A stretch of DNA of 64,000 bases from Phycisphaeraceae bacterium. Its GTDB lineage: Bacteria > Planctomycetota > Phycisphaerae > Phycisphaerales > UBA1924. Every line of letters starts with the position of its first letter. Position 1 is the stretch's first letter. Where the stretch lies: contig JACKHE010000007.1 in assembly GCA_020639135.1 (NCBI GenBank), positions 62,001-126,000 of the forward strand. The letters run 5' to 3'. The notes beneath the pieces are model-generated. The model made no database searches. It was not told where the DNA came from and saw nothing but the letters and a program-made list of their open reading frames with translations. Positions 17,639 through 26,288 of the stretch are shown in pieces. Position numbers and translations under genes: made by a program.

Positions 17639-18604
17639 ATGACCACCGGGACCAACAAGCTCACCGTCGCGATGACCGGCGCTTCGGGATTCGTGGGCAG
17701 GCATGTCGCCAGGGCGCTCGTTGCGCGTGGACACCGGGTCCGGGCCCTGAGCCGCAGCAGGCTGGCGCCGGCGGTGCTGCCCGATCACGGCGTCGAGGTG
17801 ACTCTGGGCGATGTCTTCGACCGTGAGGCGCTGGCCCGAGTCGCGCAGGGCGCCGACGCGTTCATCAACCTGATCGGGATCCACCGCGAGCGGTCGGGCG
17901 GCGAGACGTACCAGCGGATGCACGTCGAGGCGACGCGCCGATGCCTGGAGGCCGCGATCCGCGCCGACATCAAGCGATTCGTCCAGATGTCCGCGCTCGG
18001 GACGCGCCCAGAGGCGCGGAGTGAGTACCACAGGACCAAGCGCGAAGCGGAGCTCGCGGTCTTCGAGAGCGGGCTGGACTGGACGATCTTCCGCCCGTCG
18101 CTGATCCACGGCGCCGAGGGCGAGTTCATGCACATGGCCAAGGGGTGGGTGACCGGCAAGGCGCTGCCGGGCTTCTTCCTGCCCTACTTCACTCCGTACC
18201 AGGGGATGACACCGCTGCCGCCGGCGAGCGTGCAGCCGGTGTACGTCGAGGACGTCGCGTCGCTCTTTGCGGACTGCCTGACGTGCGGCGACTCGATCGG
18301 CGAGATCTACGCGGTGGGCGGCCCGGAGGCGTACACCTGGCCCGATCTGCTGACGACGATCCGCGATCACGTTCCGGACGCGAAGCCCTCGCTGCAGCCG
18401 CAGGGGCTGCCGGCGCCGATCTGCGAGATGAACGCGAAGATGGCGAAGGCGATGGGGATGGCGGCGCTGCTGCCCTTCAGCGTGGATGACGTGCAGATGT
18501 CCACGGAGCCCAACACCTGCTCGATCGCCAAGGCTCGGGCGCACCTGGGGTTCGAACCCAAGCCCTTCGAGACGACGCTCGCCGCGTACGCCGATCAGCT
18601 CTGA
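17639..18604 (+). CDS. atypical SDR, NDUFA9-like NAD(P)-binding protein
   Basis: Extended or atypical short-chain dehydrogenase fold of 321 residues. The cofactor loop is TGASGFVGRHVARALV; VQMSALG and the segment EYHRTKREAELAVFESGLDWTIFRPSLIHG are typical of the complex I subunit NDUFA9/NmrA-like group. The canonical YxxxK is replaced by YHRTK, which keeps Tyr and Lys. Members bind NAD(P) and often have no known substrate. A TACACT box at 17582-17587 precedes it by about 50 bases. Confidence 0.85.
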   Translation: MTTGTNKLTVAMTGASGFVGRHVARALVARGHRVRALSRSRLAPAVLPDHGVEVTLGDVFDREALARVAQGADAFINLIGIHRERSGGETYQRMHVEATRRCLEAAIRADIKRFVQMSALGTRPEARSEYHRTKREAELAVFESGLDWTIFRPSLIHGAEGEFMHMAKGWVTGKALPGFFLPYFTPYQGMTPLPPASVQPVYVEDVASLFADCLTCGDSIGEIYAVGGPEAYTWPDLLTTIRDHVPDAKPSLQPQGLPAPICEMNAKMAKAMGMAALLPFSVDDVQMSTEPNTCSIAKARAHLGFEPKPFETTLAAYADQL

Positions 18605-18653
18605 TCATTCTTACTCCGCAGGGCGCCGGCGCCCGGACCTGGAACCCCGTCGC

Positions 18654-19991
18654 ATGGGCAAGAAAACAAACCTGCTGACGTTCCTGATCTTCCTGGGTCT
18701 CGTGCTGGGTGTGCTCGTGGGGCACTATGCCCTGTGGGACGCGGGCGCCTCTCCCGAGGGTCGCGAGCAGGCGGTGGCGGCGTGGAAGACGATGGGGGAC
18801 CTGGTTTTCGTCCGCCCCCTACGGCTGCTGATCATCCCGCTGGTCTTCACCAGCGTGCTGACCGGGATCACCTCGATCGGCGATCCCAAGCGCCTGGGGC
18901 TGCTCGGCGGCGCGACGCTCGTCTATTACATCGTCACGATGATCATCGCGGTGGTGGTGGGCGTGACGATCGGCGCGATCTTCCAGCCCGGGTCGGGCTT
19001 CCCGGATGACCTCCGCGCCAGCATGAGCGAGACGGCCGCGGGGATGGTCGGCGGGATCTCGTCCGAGGGCGGGGGGCTCAGCGGCGCGTGGCTGGCGATC
19101 CTGCACCAGATGATCCCGATCAACTTCTTCCAGGCGGCCGTCGAGGGCCAGGCGCTGTCGATCATCACCGCGACGATCTTCCTGGGTGTCGGGATCGTCG
19201 CGATCGGCGAGAAGGCCGAGCCCTTCACGAGGGCGATCGAGGCGCTGCACGAGGTGCTGATGCTGCTGGTGCAGTGGGTGATCTGGATCATGCCGCTGGG
19301 CGTGTTCCTGCTGGTGGCGTGGGCGGTGGGGAACATCGGCCTGGTGACGCTGACCAAGGCGCTCAGCCGGTACATCGTCTGCGTGGTGGGGGGGCTGTCG
19401 CTGCACATGTTCGTGACGCTGCCGGTGGTGCTGTTCCTGCTGGCGCGGACGAACCCCTACCGGTTCATGTGGCGGATGAAGACGGCGCTGCTGACGGCGT
19501 TCGGGACGTCGTCCTCGATGGCGACGCTCCCGGTGACGATCGAGACCTCGACCGAGGAGGCCGGGTGCTCGCGCCGGGCCTCGGGGCTGGTGCTCCCGCT
19601 GGGCGCCACGGTGAACATGGACGGCACGGCGCTGTACCAGGGCATCGCGGTGATCTTCCTCTTCCAGGCGTTCGGGATCGATCTCCACTTCACGGAGTAC
19701 CTGGCGATCGTCCTGACGGCGACGCTCGCGGCCGTCGGGGCGGCGGGCGTCCCCGGGGGCAGCATCGCGACGATCCTGATCATCATCACGGCGGTGAACT
19801 CGACACTCGGGGCCTCCGGGGAGAACGCGCCGCAGCTGCCGCTGGCGGCGATCGGGCTGATCCTCCCGGTGGACCGGATCCTCGACATGTGCCGGACGAT
19901 GGTCAACGTCTGGGGCGACAGCGTCGGCGCGCGGATCATCACCAGGCTCGCGCCGGACGAGGAGGAGGAGCGCGAGGCCGCGTACGCTTGA
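18654..19991 (+). CDS. dicarboxylate/amino acid:cation symporter (DAACS family)
   Basis: Sodium- or proton-driven carrier of the Glt/DctA type, 445 residues with eight predicted membrane segments plus re-entrant loops. The serine-rich hairpin motif GTSSSMATLPVTIE and the NMDGTALYQG motif of the cation/substrate site are intact, as is the N-terminal RPLRLLIIPLVFTSVL. The ATG at 18654 (MGKKTNLLTF) opens the first membrane helix. The substrate (glutamate, aspartate or C4-dicarboxylates) cannot be fixed from sequence alone. Its stop overlaps a possible TTG start of lpxB (TTGA). Confidence 0.92.
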   Translation: MGKKTNLLTFLIFLGLVLGVLVGHYALWDAGASPEGREQAVAAWKTMGDLVFVRPLRLLIIPLVFTSVLTGITSIGDPKRLGLLGGATLVYYIVTMIIAVVVGVTIGAIFQPGSGFPDDLRASMSETAAGMVGGISSEGGGLSGAWLAILHQMIPINFFQAAVEGQALSIITATIFLGVGIVAIGEKAEPFTRAIEALHEVLMLLVQWVIWIMPLGVFLLVAWAVGNIGLVTLTKALSRYIVCVVGGLSLHMFVTLPVVLFLLARTNPYRFMWRMKTALLTAFGTSSSMATLPVTIETSTEEAGCSRRASGLVLPLGATVNMDGTALYQGIAVIFLFQAFGIDLHFTEYLAIVLTATLAAVGAAGVPGGSIATILIIITAVNSTLGASGENAPQLPLAAIGLILPVDRILDMCRTMVNVWGDSVGARIITRLAPDEEEEREAAYA

Positions 19992-20032
19992 GCCGGATCG
20001 GATTCACGCGCTCCCCGAGCGGATCCACGATC

Positions 20033-21208
20033 GTGCCCACCGACACCGACCCAACGCGCCCCGCGGTGCTCTTCACCGCGTTCGAGCCCAGCGGCGACGA
20101 GCACGCCGGGCAGGTCATCGCGGCGCTGCGCGCACGCCGGCCCGACATCGCGATCTTCGCCGCGGGGGGCCCGAAGATGCGCGCCGCCGGCGCCGGGATC
20201 ATCCTCGACACGACGCACGACGCGGTGATGGGCATCCCCGGGATCGGCAAGATCCTCGAACACCGCCGGCACAACCGGGCGATCGCGGGGTGGCTCGACT
20301 CGAACCCGGTCGCGCTGCACATGCCGGTGGATTCGCCGGCGGCGAACTTCCCGATCGCGAGCCTCGCCAGAGCGCGGGGGATCAAGGTGTATCAACTCGT
20401 TGCCTCCCAGCTCTGGGCGTGGGCGCCGTGGCGCATCGGCAGGACCCGGCGGCTCGTGGACCGGTTGCTGTGCATCCTGCCCTTCGAGGAGGAGTGGTTC
20501 CGCTCTCGCGGCGTGGACGCCGAGTACGTGGGGCACCCCATCTTCGGAGAGACGTTCGATGACGCGGCGATCGACGAGGTTGTCGCGACCCTCCCCGCGA
20601 GCTCGCTGCGGCTGGCGATCCTGCCCGGCTCACGCCCCGGCGAGATCGAGAAGAACTACCCGACGATGCTCCGGGCGTTCCTGGAGCTGCGCCGGAGGCG
20701 CCCGGCGCTCCAGGGCGTCGTCGCGGCGACGAACGACCGGCTCGCACAGCGCATCGGCGAGATCAACCGTGCGGTCGCCGGGGGCGAGGTCGATGGCCTG
20801 CGCCTCGTCGAGGGCCAGGCGAACGCGGTCATCCGATGGAGCTCGGTGTGCGTGGCGACTTCGGGCACGGTGACGCTGCGCGTGTGCCGGCACGGCAGGG
20901 CGCTCGTGGCGATGTTCCGTGTGAACCCGCTGCTGTGGGGTCTGGTGGGGCGGTGGATGATCCGTACGCGCTACATCCTGCTGCCCAACATCGTCATGAA
21001 CCGGGAGATCATCCCGGAGCTGGCGCCCTATTTCGGTGGGGCGGGGCGGCTGATCGAGACGCTGGATCGGCTCATTAGTGATGAAGCGGCGCAGCGTTCG
21101 CAAGTTGAGGCGCAAGCCGAGCTGGCGGCGGTCTTCGGTGATCGCAGCGCGGCGCAGCGGGCCGCGGAGCTGATCGATCAGGCGGTCCCTTCGGCTTCGG
21201 AGCGGTGA
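20033..21208 (+). CDS. lpxB: lipid-A-disaccharide synthase
   Basis: Joins UDP-diacylglucosamine and lipid X to form the lipid A disaccharide. Family features are FEPSGDEHAG near the start (the GExSGD motif), VASQLWAWAPWRIGRTRR, LLCILPFEEEWF, GVDAEYVGHPI and ILPGSRPGEIEKN. It is evidence for a lipid A-bearing outer membrane, in line with lptD at 49.9-52.9 kb. GTG 20033 is used as start; a TTG at 19988 overlapping the symporter stop would add 15 residues. Other lpx genes are not in the window. The 3' end overlaps recX on the other strand by 31 bases. Confidence 0.88.
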   Translation: MPTDTDPTRPAVLFTAFEPSGDEHAGQVIAALRARRPDIAIFAAGGPKMRAAGAGIILDTTHDAVMGIPGIGKILEHRRHNRAIAGWLDSNPVALHMPVDSPAANFPIASLARARGIKVYQLVASQLWAWAPWRIGRTRRLVDRLLCILPFEEEWFRSRGVDAEYVGHPIFGETFDDAAIDEVVATLPASSLRLAILPGSRPGEIEKNYPTMLRAFLELRRRRPALQGVVAATNDRLAQRIGEINRAVAGGEVDGLRLVEGQANAVIRWSSVCVATSGTVTLRVCRHGRALVAMFRVNPLLWGLVGRWMIRTRYILLPNIVMNREIIPELAPYFGGAGRLIETLDRLISDEAAQRSQVEAQAELAAVFGDRSAAQRAAELIDQAVPSASER

Positions 21209-21879
21209 CGCAGCGCCTCATCGACGGCCTGCCTCGCCGTGTCCATGTCGAAGCCGCGCCGGGCCAGGGCGCCGAAGATCCTGCGTCGTGCGGCGTCGGG
21301 GGCGATTCCTGCCGGGAGCGTTCGGGCCTGCTTCTGCGCCAGCCGCAGCGCATCAGCCGCCGTGTCGCGCTCGCCGGCGATCCGCCGCGCGACATCCTCC
21401 GAGAGCGACTGTTCGAATCCTCGCTGGCGGAGCTTGACGGTGAGGAACCGCTGACCGGCCGGCTTCCGCGCGACGATCTCCTGCGCGAGAACCTCGGCCA
21501 GCTGCGCGTCGTTGACCAGGCCCGACTCGACCATCCGATCGGCGGTCGCCTCGGCGAGGGCGGGCTCGAACCCGGCCCGGCGCAGATCGTCGATGAGCCG
21601 CTTCCGGGATCGTGGTTTGAACGAGAGCAGCCGCAGCGCCTTCGACTTGCATGCCTGCGCCTGCGCGGCGGCGCGGACACGGCGGATCAGGGCCTCGTCC
21701 ACCTCGGCGCCCTTGCGCAGCCCCAGCTCGGAGATGGCGCCGCGGTCGATCGTCCCGAGGGAGCGCCTCCCGACGCGGATGGCGATGCGCATGGGGTCGC
21801 GCTGGCTGGGAACCAGCGCCGTGATCGTGGCGCCGATCAGGTCGTCGAAGGACTCGGGTTCGGTTTTCCTGCTCGGCAT
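21178..21879 (-). CDS. recX: regulatory protein RecX
   Basis: RecX modulates RecA filament growth. The protein has 233 residues and the three helical repeats of the family: ALRLLSFKPRSRKRLIDDLRRAGF, then NDAQLAEVLAQEIVARKPAG and VKLRQRGF, and a final FGALARRGFDMDTARQAVDEAL. It has an N-terminal extension of about 80 residues. recA is not in the window. It is the last gene of a leftward unit, 7 bases after the TPR-like gene. Confidence 0.85.
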   Translation of the reverse strand: MPSRKTEPESFDDLIGATITALVPSQRDPMRIAIRVGRRSLGTIDRGAISELGLRKGAEVDEALIRRVRAAAQAQACKSKALRLLSFKPRSRKRLIDDLRRAGFEPALAEATADRMVESGLVNDAQLAEVLAQEIVARKPAGQRFLTVKLRQRGFEQSLSEDVARRIAGERDTAADALRLAQKQARTLPAGIAPDAARRRIFGALARRGFDMDTARQAVDEALRHRSEAEGTA

Positions 21880-21886
21880 CGCTGGA

Positions 21887-22216
21887 TCACCCGGAATACT
21901 CTTCGAGCAGCGCCGTCAGCTCCGAGACCGCCTTGGGCGTGCCGGATTCGTGCGCCCGGGCGAGCCCCGCGCGGAGCGTCTCGACAGCGCCGGGCCGGTC
22001 GCCCTGCTCGCTGAGCGCGATCGCCTTGAAGAAGTACGCGTAGCTGTATCCGGCGTCCAGATCGAGGCACCGGTCGTACCACTCGATCGCCGCCGCGCGG
22101 TCGTCGGCCTTGCCGAACTCCTGCGCGATCATGTAGCACACGTCGGCGTCGTCCGGGTCGGCCTCGTGGAGCCGGCGGAGCTTGTCCAGGCGGTCGGTGC
22201 TTGCGGCGCCGCTCAT
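21887..22216 (-). CDS. small tetratricopeptide-repeat-like protein
   Basis: The product has 109 residues with two to three TPR-like helix pairs, for example DVCYMIAQEFGKADDRAAAIEWYDRCL and YAYFFKAIALSEQGDRPGAVETLRAGL. No signal peptide is seen, so it is probably cytoplasmic and binds a protein partner. Its ATG overlaps the nth stop (ATGA), which indicates coupling with the endonuclease gene. A link to DNA repair is suggested only by its neighbours nth and recX. Confidence 0.8.
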   Translation of the reverse strand: MSGAASTDRLDKLRRLHEADPDDADVCYMIAQEFGKADDRAAAIEWYDRCLDLDAGYSYAYFFKAIALSEQGDRPGAVETLRAGLARAHESGTPKAVSELTALLEEYSG

Positions 22217-22944
22217 CGGTCCCCCTTCGAGTTGGAGCAGAACTTCCGGCAGATGTCGTCCCCGGCGCAGAGGGCGCCGCGGGCCTTGCAGACCTGGCGC
22301 CCGTGCCAGATCAGCCGGTGGCTCAGATCGGTCCAGCGATCGCGCGGGAAGAGCGCCATGAGCCGGCGCTCGACGGCCTGCACCGTGGCGTCCTGCGGCG
22401 CCAGCCCGAAGCGCTTGGCGATCCGGTTGACATGGGTGTCCACGACGACGCCCATGTTGATCCCGAAGGCGTTGCCCAGGACGACGTTGGCCGTCTTGCG
22501 CGCCACGCCCCGCAGCGCGAGCAACTCGTCCATCGTCGATGGGGTCTCCCCGCCGTGCTCTTGGGCGATCACCGACATCGATTCGTGGATCGCCAGCGCC
22601 TTGTTGCGGAAGAAGCCCAGGCTCTTGACGTAGGGCTCGATCTTCTTCGGCGTGGACGCGGCGTAGTCCTTCGGGGTCGGGAACGCCTTGAAGAGCGCCG
22701 GGGTCGCCTTGTTGACCGCAACATCGGTGCACTGGGCGGAGCAGATCGTCGCGATGAGCAGCTCGTGGGCGGCGGAATAATCGAGCGCACACCTCGCGTC
22801 GGGGTAGCGCTCGGTCAGCGCGTCGAGGATGCGGCTGGCCCGGCGCTTCTCGACCGGATCGACAGCGGGGATCTCGAAGGGGATGTCGCGCAGCCCCTTC
22901 GGGTTGGCCGGAGTGAGGATCTCGCTGGCGGATGGTGGGCTCAC
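22213..22944 (-). CDS. nth: endonuclease III
   Basis: DNA glycosylase/AP lyase for oxidised pyrimidines. The helix-hairpin-helix LRGVARKTANVVLG contains the catalytic lysine, and VDTHVNRI contains the catalytic aspartate. The C-terminal cysteine cluster is unusual: CKARGALCAGDDICRKFC gives spacing C-X6-C-X5-C-X3-C where the family has C-X6-C-X2-C-X5-C, so cluster geometry may differ. The GTG start overlaps the upstream stop (GTGA). Length is 243 residues. Confidence 0.9.
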   Translation of the reverse strand: MSPPSASEILTPANPKGLRDIPFEIPAVDPVEKRRASRILDALTERYPDARCALDYSAAHELLIATICSAQCTDVAVNKATPALFKAFPTPKDYAASTPKKIEPYVKSLGFFRNKALAIHESMSVIAQEHGGETPSTMDELLALRGVARKTANVVLGNAFGINMGVVVDTHVNRIAKRFGLAPQDATVQAVERRLMALFPRDRWTDLSHRLIWHGRQVCKARGALCAGDDICRKFCSNSKGDR

Positions 22945-23516
22945 GGCCTGGCGCCCCGCTTCTTCCCGTCGGTGAGCGAGGCGCCGGTCGCGGCGACCGA
23001 GACGACAATGAAGACCATCAGCGTCTCGAACGTGCGGCGGGACTTGGGGTGGTCCTCGTTGAAGAGCGCCCGGTATTCGACCGCGCGGTCGGTCTCGCCT
23101 GCCCTGGCCAGCGACCAGAACTCGCCGACGTTGTGGACCATCCGCGGCATCAGGACGAACATCATCCACCCCTGCGTCACCAGCAGCGCGATGGCCACCG
23201 CGACGCGGAGTTTCGCCGAGAGCCGCCGGACCGACAGCCCGCCGGCAGTGACGGCAAGGACCAGCGTCCCGGCCACGAGCACCACGCAGACCAGCGCGAC
23301 GAAATCGGTGATCTGGAAGACCTTGAACATCACCTCGCCGGCGGCGATCGGCCAGTGCTCACCGGGGAACGCGGCGTAGGCGCCCAGGACGGGGTCGAGC
23401 TCGCGCATTGTCGGGAACGCGACGGCCGCGGCGGCGCCGGCGACCCCGATCGCGCCCAGCCAGAGCCCCAGCGCCGAAAGATGGACGGTTTCCGCGATCG
23501 CTCGGTTTCGGTTCAC
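22941..23516 (-). CDS. DUF4149-like integral membrane protein
   Basis: The product has 191 residues with four predicted membrane helices (LSALGLWLGAIGVAGAAAAVAF; ITDFVALVCVVLVAGTLVLA; VAVAIALLVTQGWMMFVLMP; ETLMVFIVVSVAATGAS). The opening VHLSALGLWLGAI and the GQ/GW-MMF segment resemble the DUF4149/TMEM205 group, whose function is unknown. It is the first gene of a four-gene leftward unit with nth, the TPR gene and recX. Confidence 0.72.
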   Translation of the reverse strand: MNRNRAIAETVHLSALGLWLGAIGVAGAAAAVAFPTMRELDPVLGAYAAFPGEHWPIAAGEVMFKVFQITDFVALVCVVLVAGTLVLAVTAGGLSVRRLSAKLRVAVAIALLVTQGWMMFVLMPRMVHNVGEFWSLARAGETDRAVEYRALFNEDHPKSRRTFETLMVFIVVSVAATGASLTDGKKRGARP

Positions 23517-23706
23517 GGGGGATCTCCTGTGCTCGTGTCGGTGCTGCGGCGGGTCACGATCCTACGCGGCCTCGGGGCGCCCGGTGGGTGATGCGCGGGC
23601 GCCAATCCGTGACGCCGGGGCCCCGATCCGGTCGATTCCCGGTCTCAGGGAGCCGATATACTCCCGCCCCATCCTGTCCCGAGAGCACCTTCAGATCCGA
23701 GCGCCA

Positions 23707-25512
23707 ATGACCACCGCGACCTGCAGCGTCAACACGACTCTCCGCACGCACCACTGCAACGAGCTCCGCCCCGAGCATGTCGGCCAGCAGGCCACGCTCG
23801 CGGGCTGGGTGGACTCCTACCGGGGTCACGGCGGGGGGCTCGTCTTCATCGATCTCCGCGACCGCGCCGGCATCACGCAGGTCGTCTTCGACCTCGAGGA
23901 CGCGTCCGACCGGGCGATCCTCGAAGCCGCCGACAAGCTGCGCGGCGAGGACGTCATCCGCGTTTCCGGGCACGTGCGCCGGCGCGACGGCGGGCCCAAC
24001 CCCAAGCTGGAGACCGGCGAGATCGAGCTCGTCGCCGAGAAGCTCGAGGTCCTGAACAAGGCGGTGGGCCTGCCCTTCCAGCCGACCGACTCGGACAACC
24101 TCCCCAAGGAGGAGATCCGACTCCAGCGCCGTTACCTCGACCTGCGGCGCCCCGAGATGCAGCGGATCCTCCGCACGCGGCACGAGGTGGCGCAGTCGAT
24201 GCGCCGGTACCTCGACCAGCGCGGCTTCCTCGAGATCGAGACGCCGATCCTGTGCAAGAGCACGCCGGAGGGCGCTCGGGACTTCCTCGTCCCGTCGAGG
24301 CTCCAGCCCGGCGAGTTCTACGCCCTGCCGCAGTCGCCGCAGCTGTTCAAGCAGATCCTGATGGTCGCCGGCGCCGACCGGTACTTCCAGATCGCGCGCT
24401 GCTTCCGCGACGAGGACCCCCGCGCCGACCGCCAGGCGGAGTTCACGCAGCTCGACATCGAGATGTCCTTCATCGGCGTCGATGACATCGTAGACATGGT
24501 CTCCGACCTCTTCCGCGCGATCTGGCGCGACGTGCTGGGGCACGAGATCGGCGAGATCCCCACGATGTCCTACGCCGAGGCGATGACCCGCTACGGCTCC
24601 GACCGACCCGACACCCGCTTCGGGATGGAGCTCACCGATGTCTCGGAGCTCGCCGCGAAAACGGATTTCAAGGTCTTCACCGGGACCGTCGCCGAGGGCG
24701 GCGTCGTCCAGGCGATCGTCGCGCGCGGCGCCAGCGAGCAGCTGACGCGGAAGATCACCGACGGCTACGCGCCGTTCGTCCAGCAGTTCGGGCTCGGGGG
24801 CCTGCCGGTCGTCAAGCTCACCGACGGCGCCTTCACCACCGGCGTGGCGAAGTTCCTCGAACCCATCGCGGATGATCTCAAGAATAAGCTCGGCCTGAAG
24901 GACGGCGATGTCGTCTTCTTCGGCGTCGGCAAGGAGAAGATCGCGCAGCGCGGGCTGGGCGAGCTGCGGCTGAAGATCGCCAAAGACCTGGGCCTCATCC
25001 CCGAGGGGATGTGGAACTTTCTCTGGGTCATCGACTTTCCGATGATCGAGTGGAACGAGGACGAGCAGCGCTGGGACAGCCTCCACCACCCCTTCACCGC
25101 GCCCAAGGTCGAGGACATCCCCATGCTCGAGTCGTCGCCGGGCGATGCGCTCAGCCAGGCGTACGACCTCGTCGTCAACGGCTCCGAGATCGCCGGCGGC
25201 TCCATCCGTATCCACAGCCCCGAGGTCCAGAGCAAGGTCTTCAGTCTCCTGGGTATCTCGGAGCGCGAGGCCGAGATCAAGTTCGGGTTCCTCCTCAACG
25301 CCCTCCGCCACGGCGCCCCGCCACACGGCGGGATCGCCGCGGGCCTCGACCGCGTGGTCATGCACCTGTGCGGCACGGAGAACATCCGCGACGTCATCGC
25401 CTTCCCCAAGACGCAGACCGGCGCCGACCTCATGACCGAGGCGCCGGGAGAGGCCTCCGACGCGCAGCTCGCCGAGCTGCACATCCGGAGCACGTACGTC
25501 AAGGAAGACTGA
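23707..25512 (+). CDS. aspS: aspartyl-tRNA synthetase
   Basis: Class IIb synthetase of the long bacterial type, 601 residues, with OB-fold anticodon domain, catalytic core (RYLDLRRPEMQ, FLEIETPIL, FRDEDPRADRQAEFTQLD) and GAD insertion. Motif 3 is GGIAAGLDRVVM. The anticodon domain reads GWVDSYRGHGGGLVFIDLRD; a His at this place (RxHGG) is the form reported for nondiscriminating AspRS of Pseudomonas aeruginosa, which also charges tRNA-Asn. TATACT at 23657-23662 is a likely -10 box. The ATG of MTTATCSVN is chosen because the upstream frame has no family similarity. Confidence 0.96.
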   Translation: MTTATCSVNTTLRTHHCNELRPEHVGQQATLAGWVDSYRGHGGGLVFIDLRDRAGITQVVFDLEDASDRAILEAADKLRGEDVIRVSGHVRRRDGGPNPKLETGEIELVAEKLEVLNKAVGLPFQPTDSDNLPKEEIRLQRRYLDLRRPEMQRILRTRHEVAQSMRRYLDQRGFLEIETPILCKSTPEGARDFLVPSRLQPGEFYALPQSPQLFKQILMVAGADRYFQIARCFRDEDPRADRQAEFTQLDIEMSFIGVDDIVDMVSDLFRAIWRDVLGHEIGEIPTMSYAEAMTRYGSDRPDTRFGMELTDVSELAAKTDFKVFTGTVAEGGVVQAIVARGASEQLTRKITDGYAPFVQQFGLGGLPVVKLTDGAFTTGVAKFLEPIADDLKNKLGLKDGDVVFFGVGKEKIAQRGLGELRLKIAKDLGLIPEGMWNFLWVIDFPMIEWNEDEQRWDSLHHPFTAPKVEDIPMLESSPGDALSQAYDLVVNGSEIAGGSIRIHSPEVQSKVFSLLGISEREAEIKFGFLLNALRHGAPPHGGIAAGLDRVVMHLCGTENIRDVIAFPKTQTGADLMTEAPGEASDAQLAELHIRSTYVKED

Positions 25513-25536
25513 GCAGGGACCAGGGTCGGATCACGA

Positions 25537-26064
25537 TCAGGGCGTCGTCTGCGACAGCGACGAGACCGAGCACTCGTTCACATAGTTGAACAGGTCGAGC
25601 GTCTCCTGATCCGTCGCCTGCTCCGCGACTCGGAACGCGACGCGCCCGTTGTCGGGGTTGTACCAGATCGAGCCCCAGTTGTTCTGCACGGCGACCTCGA
25701 TCGTCTTGTTGATCATGAACATCTTGGCCGCCCCGCCGTGATCGATGTTGTACACCGGGATCCGGGGGTCCCAGTACGGATTCAAGAGCTTGTTGCCGTC
25801 CTGGGTCTCGAGGACCTCGTCGAGCGTGGGTGGGTAGCTCCCGCTGCCGCCGTTGACCACGGCGTCGTTCATCCGCCAGTTCTCGATCGCGGTCTTGAGG
25901 TTACCGCACGCCCCCCGCGCGGCGCTGCTGCGCGCGTTGTCCGAGATGTCGAAGTACTTGGGGAGCGCGACCGCGCCGAGGATCGCCAGGACGACCATCA
26001 CCGCCACCAGCTCGATCAGGGTGAACGCCCGGCGTCGGCGTATTGTCGGGGTGCGCGTCGTCAT
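25537..26064 (-). CDS. type II secretion-like pseudopilin
   Basis: The product has 175 residues. The leader RRRRA precedes FTLIELVAVMVVLAILGAVALP, with Ala and not Gly at the -1 cleavage position. The helix is followed by a GspG/GspH-like domain (NLKTAIENWRMND, PYWDPRIPVYNID). It is probably a minor or stand-alone pseudopilin. It converges with aspS (24 bases between stops) and diverges from the acyl-CoA synthetase across a palindrome-rich gap. Confidence 0.8.
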   Translation of the reverse strand: MTTRTPTIRRRRAFTLIELVAVMVVLAILGAVALPKYFDISDNARSSAARGACGNLKTAIENWRMNDAVVNGGSGSYPPTLDEVLETQDGNKLLNPYWDPRIPVYNIDHGGAAKMFMINKTIEVAVQNNWGSIWYNPDNGRVAFRVAEQATDQETLDLFNYVNECSVSSLSQTTP

Positions 26065-26101
26065 GATGGTGCACGAACAGATCACCCCCCTGGATCGGCT
26101 G

Positions 26102-26129
26102 TCAATATGGGATGGTCTACCCGTATTGA
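26102..26129. promoter_or_regulatory. 10-bp inverted repeat (near-perfect) in divergent gap
   Basis: Arms TCAATATGGG and CCCGTATTGA around an 8-base spacer, with one T/G wobble. It lies between the leftward pseudopilin (start 26064) and the acyl-CoA synthetase (start 26289). It could be an operator or an RNA hairpin; no T-run follows. Confidence 0.5.
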
Positions 26130-26178
26130 GGGGGGGCTGCCCCGCGGCATCGCCACGATCCGGATGATCGCACCAGGT

Positions 26179-26188
26179 CGAATATTCG
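26179..26188. promoter_or_regulatory. perfect palindrome CGAATATTCG
   Basis: A 10-base perfect palindrome about 100 bases upstream of the acyl-CoA synthetase ATG. It is one of three AT-centred dyads in a 135-base stretch of otherwise GC-rich DNA. Confidence 0.4.
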
Positions 26189-26221
26189 GAGCGCCGACCA
26201 TGACCGGGGCGTGAGGCGGGA

Positions 26222-26236
26222 ATATTGTTGCAATAT
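26222..26236. promoter_or_regulatory. palindrome ATATTG-TTG-CAATAT
   Basis: Perfect 6-bp arms with a 3-base spacer, 52 bases before the acyl-CoA synthetase ATG, where a repressor would block transcription. TetR-type fatty-acid regulators use such sites, but no regulator gene is near. Confidence 0.5.
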
Positions 26237-26288
26237 GGACCGAGTAGTCCGGTATCGCCAGGTCCAGATCACAGGAAGGAATCCTCCG

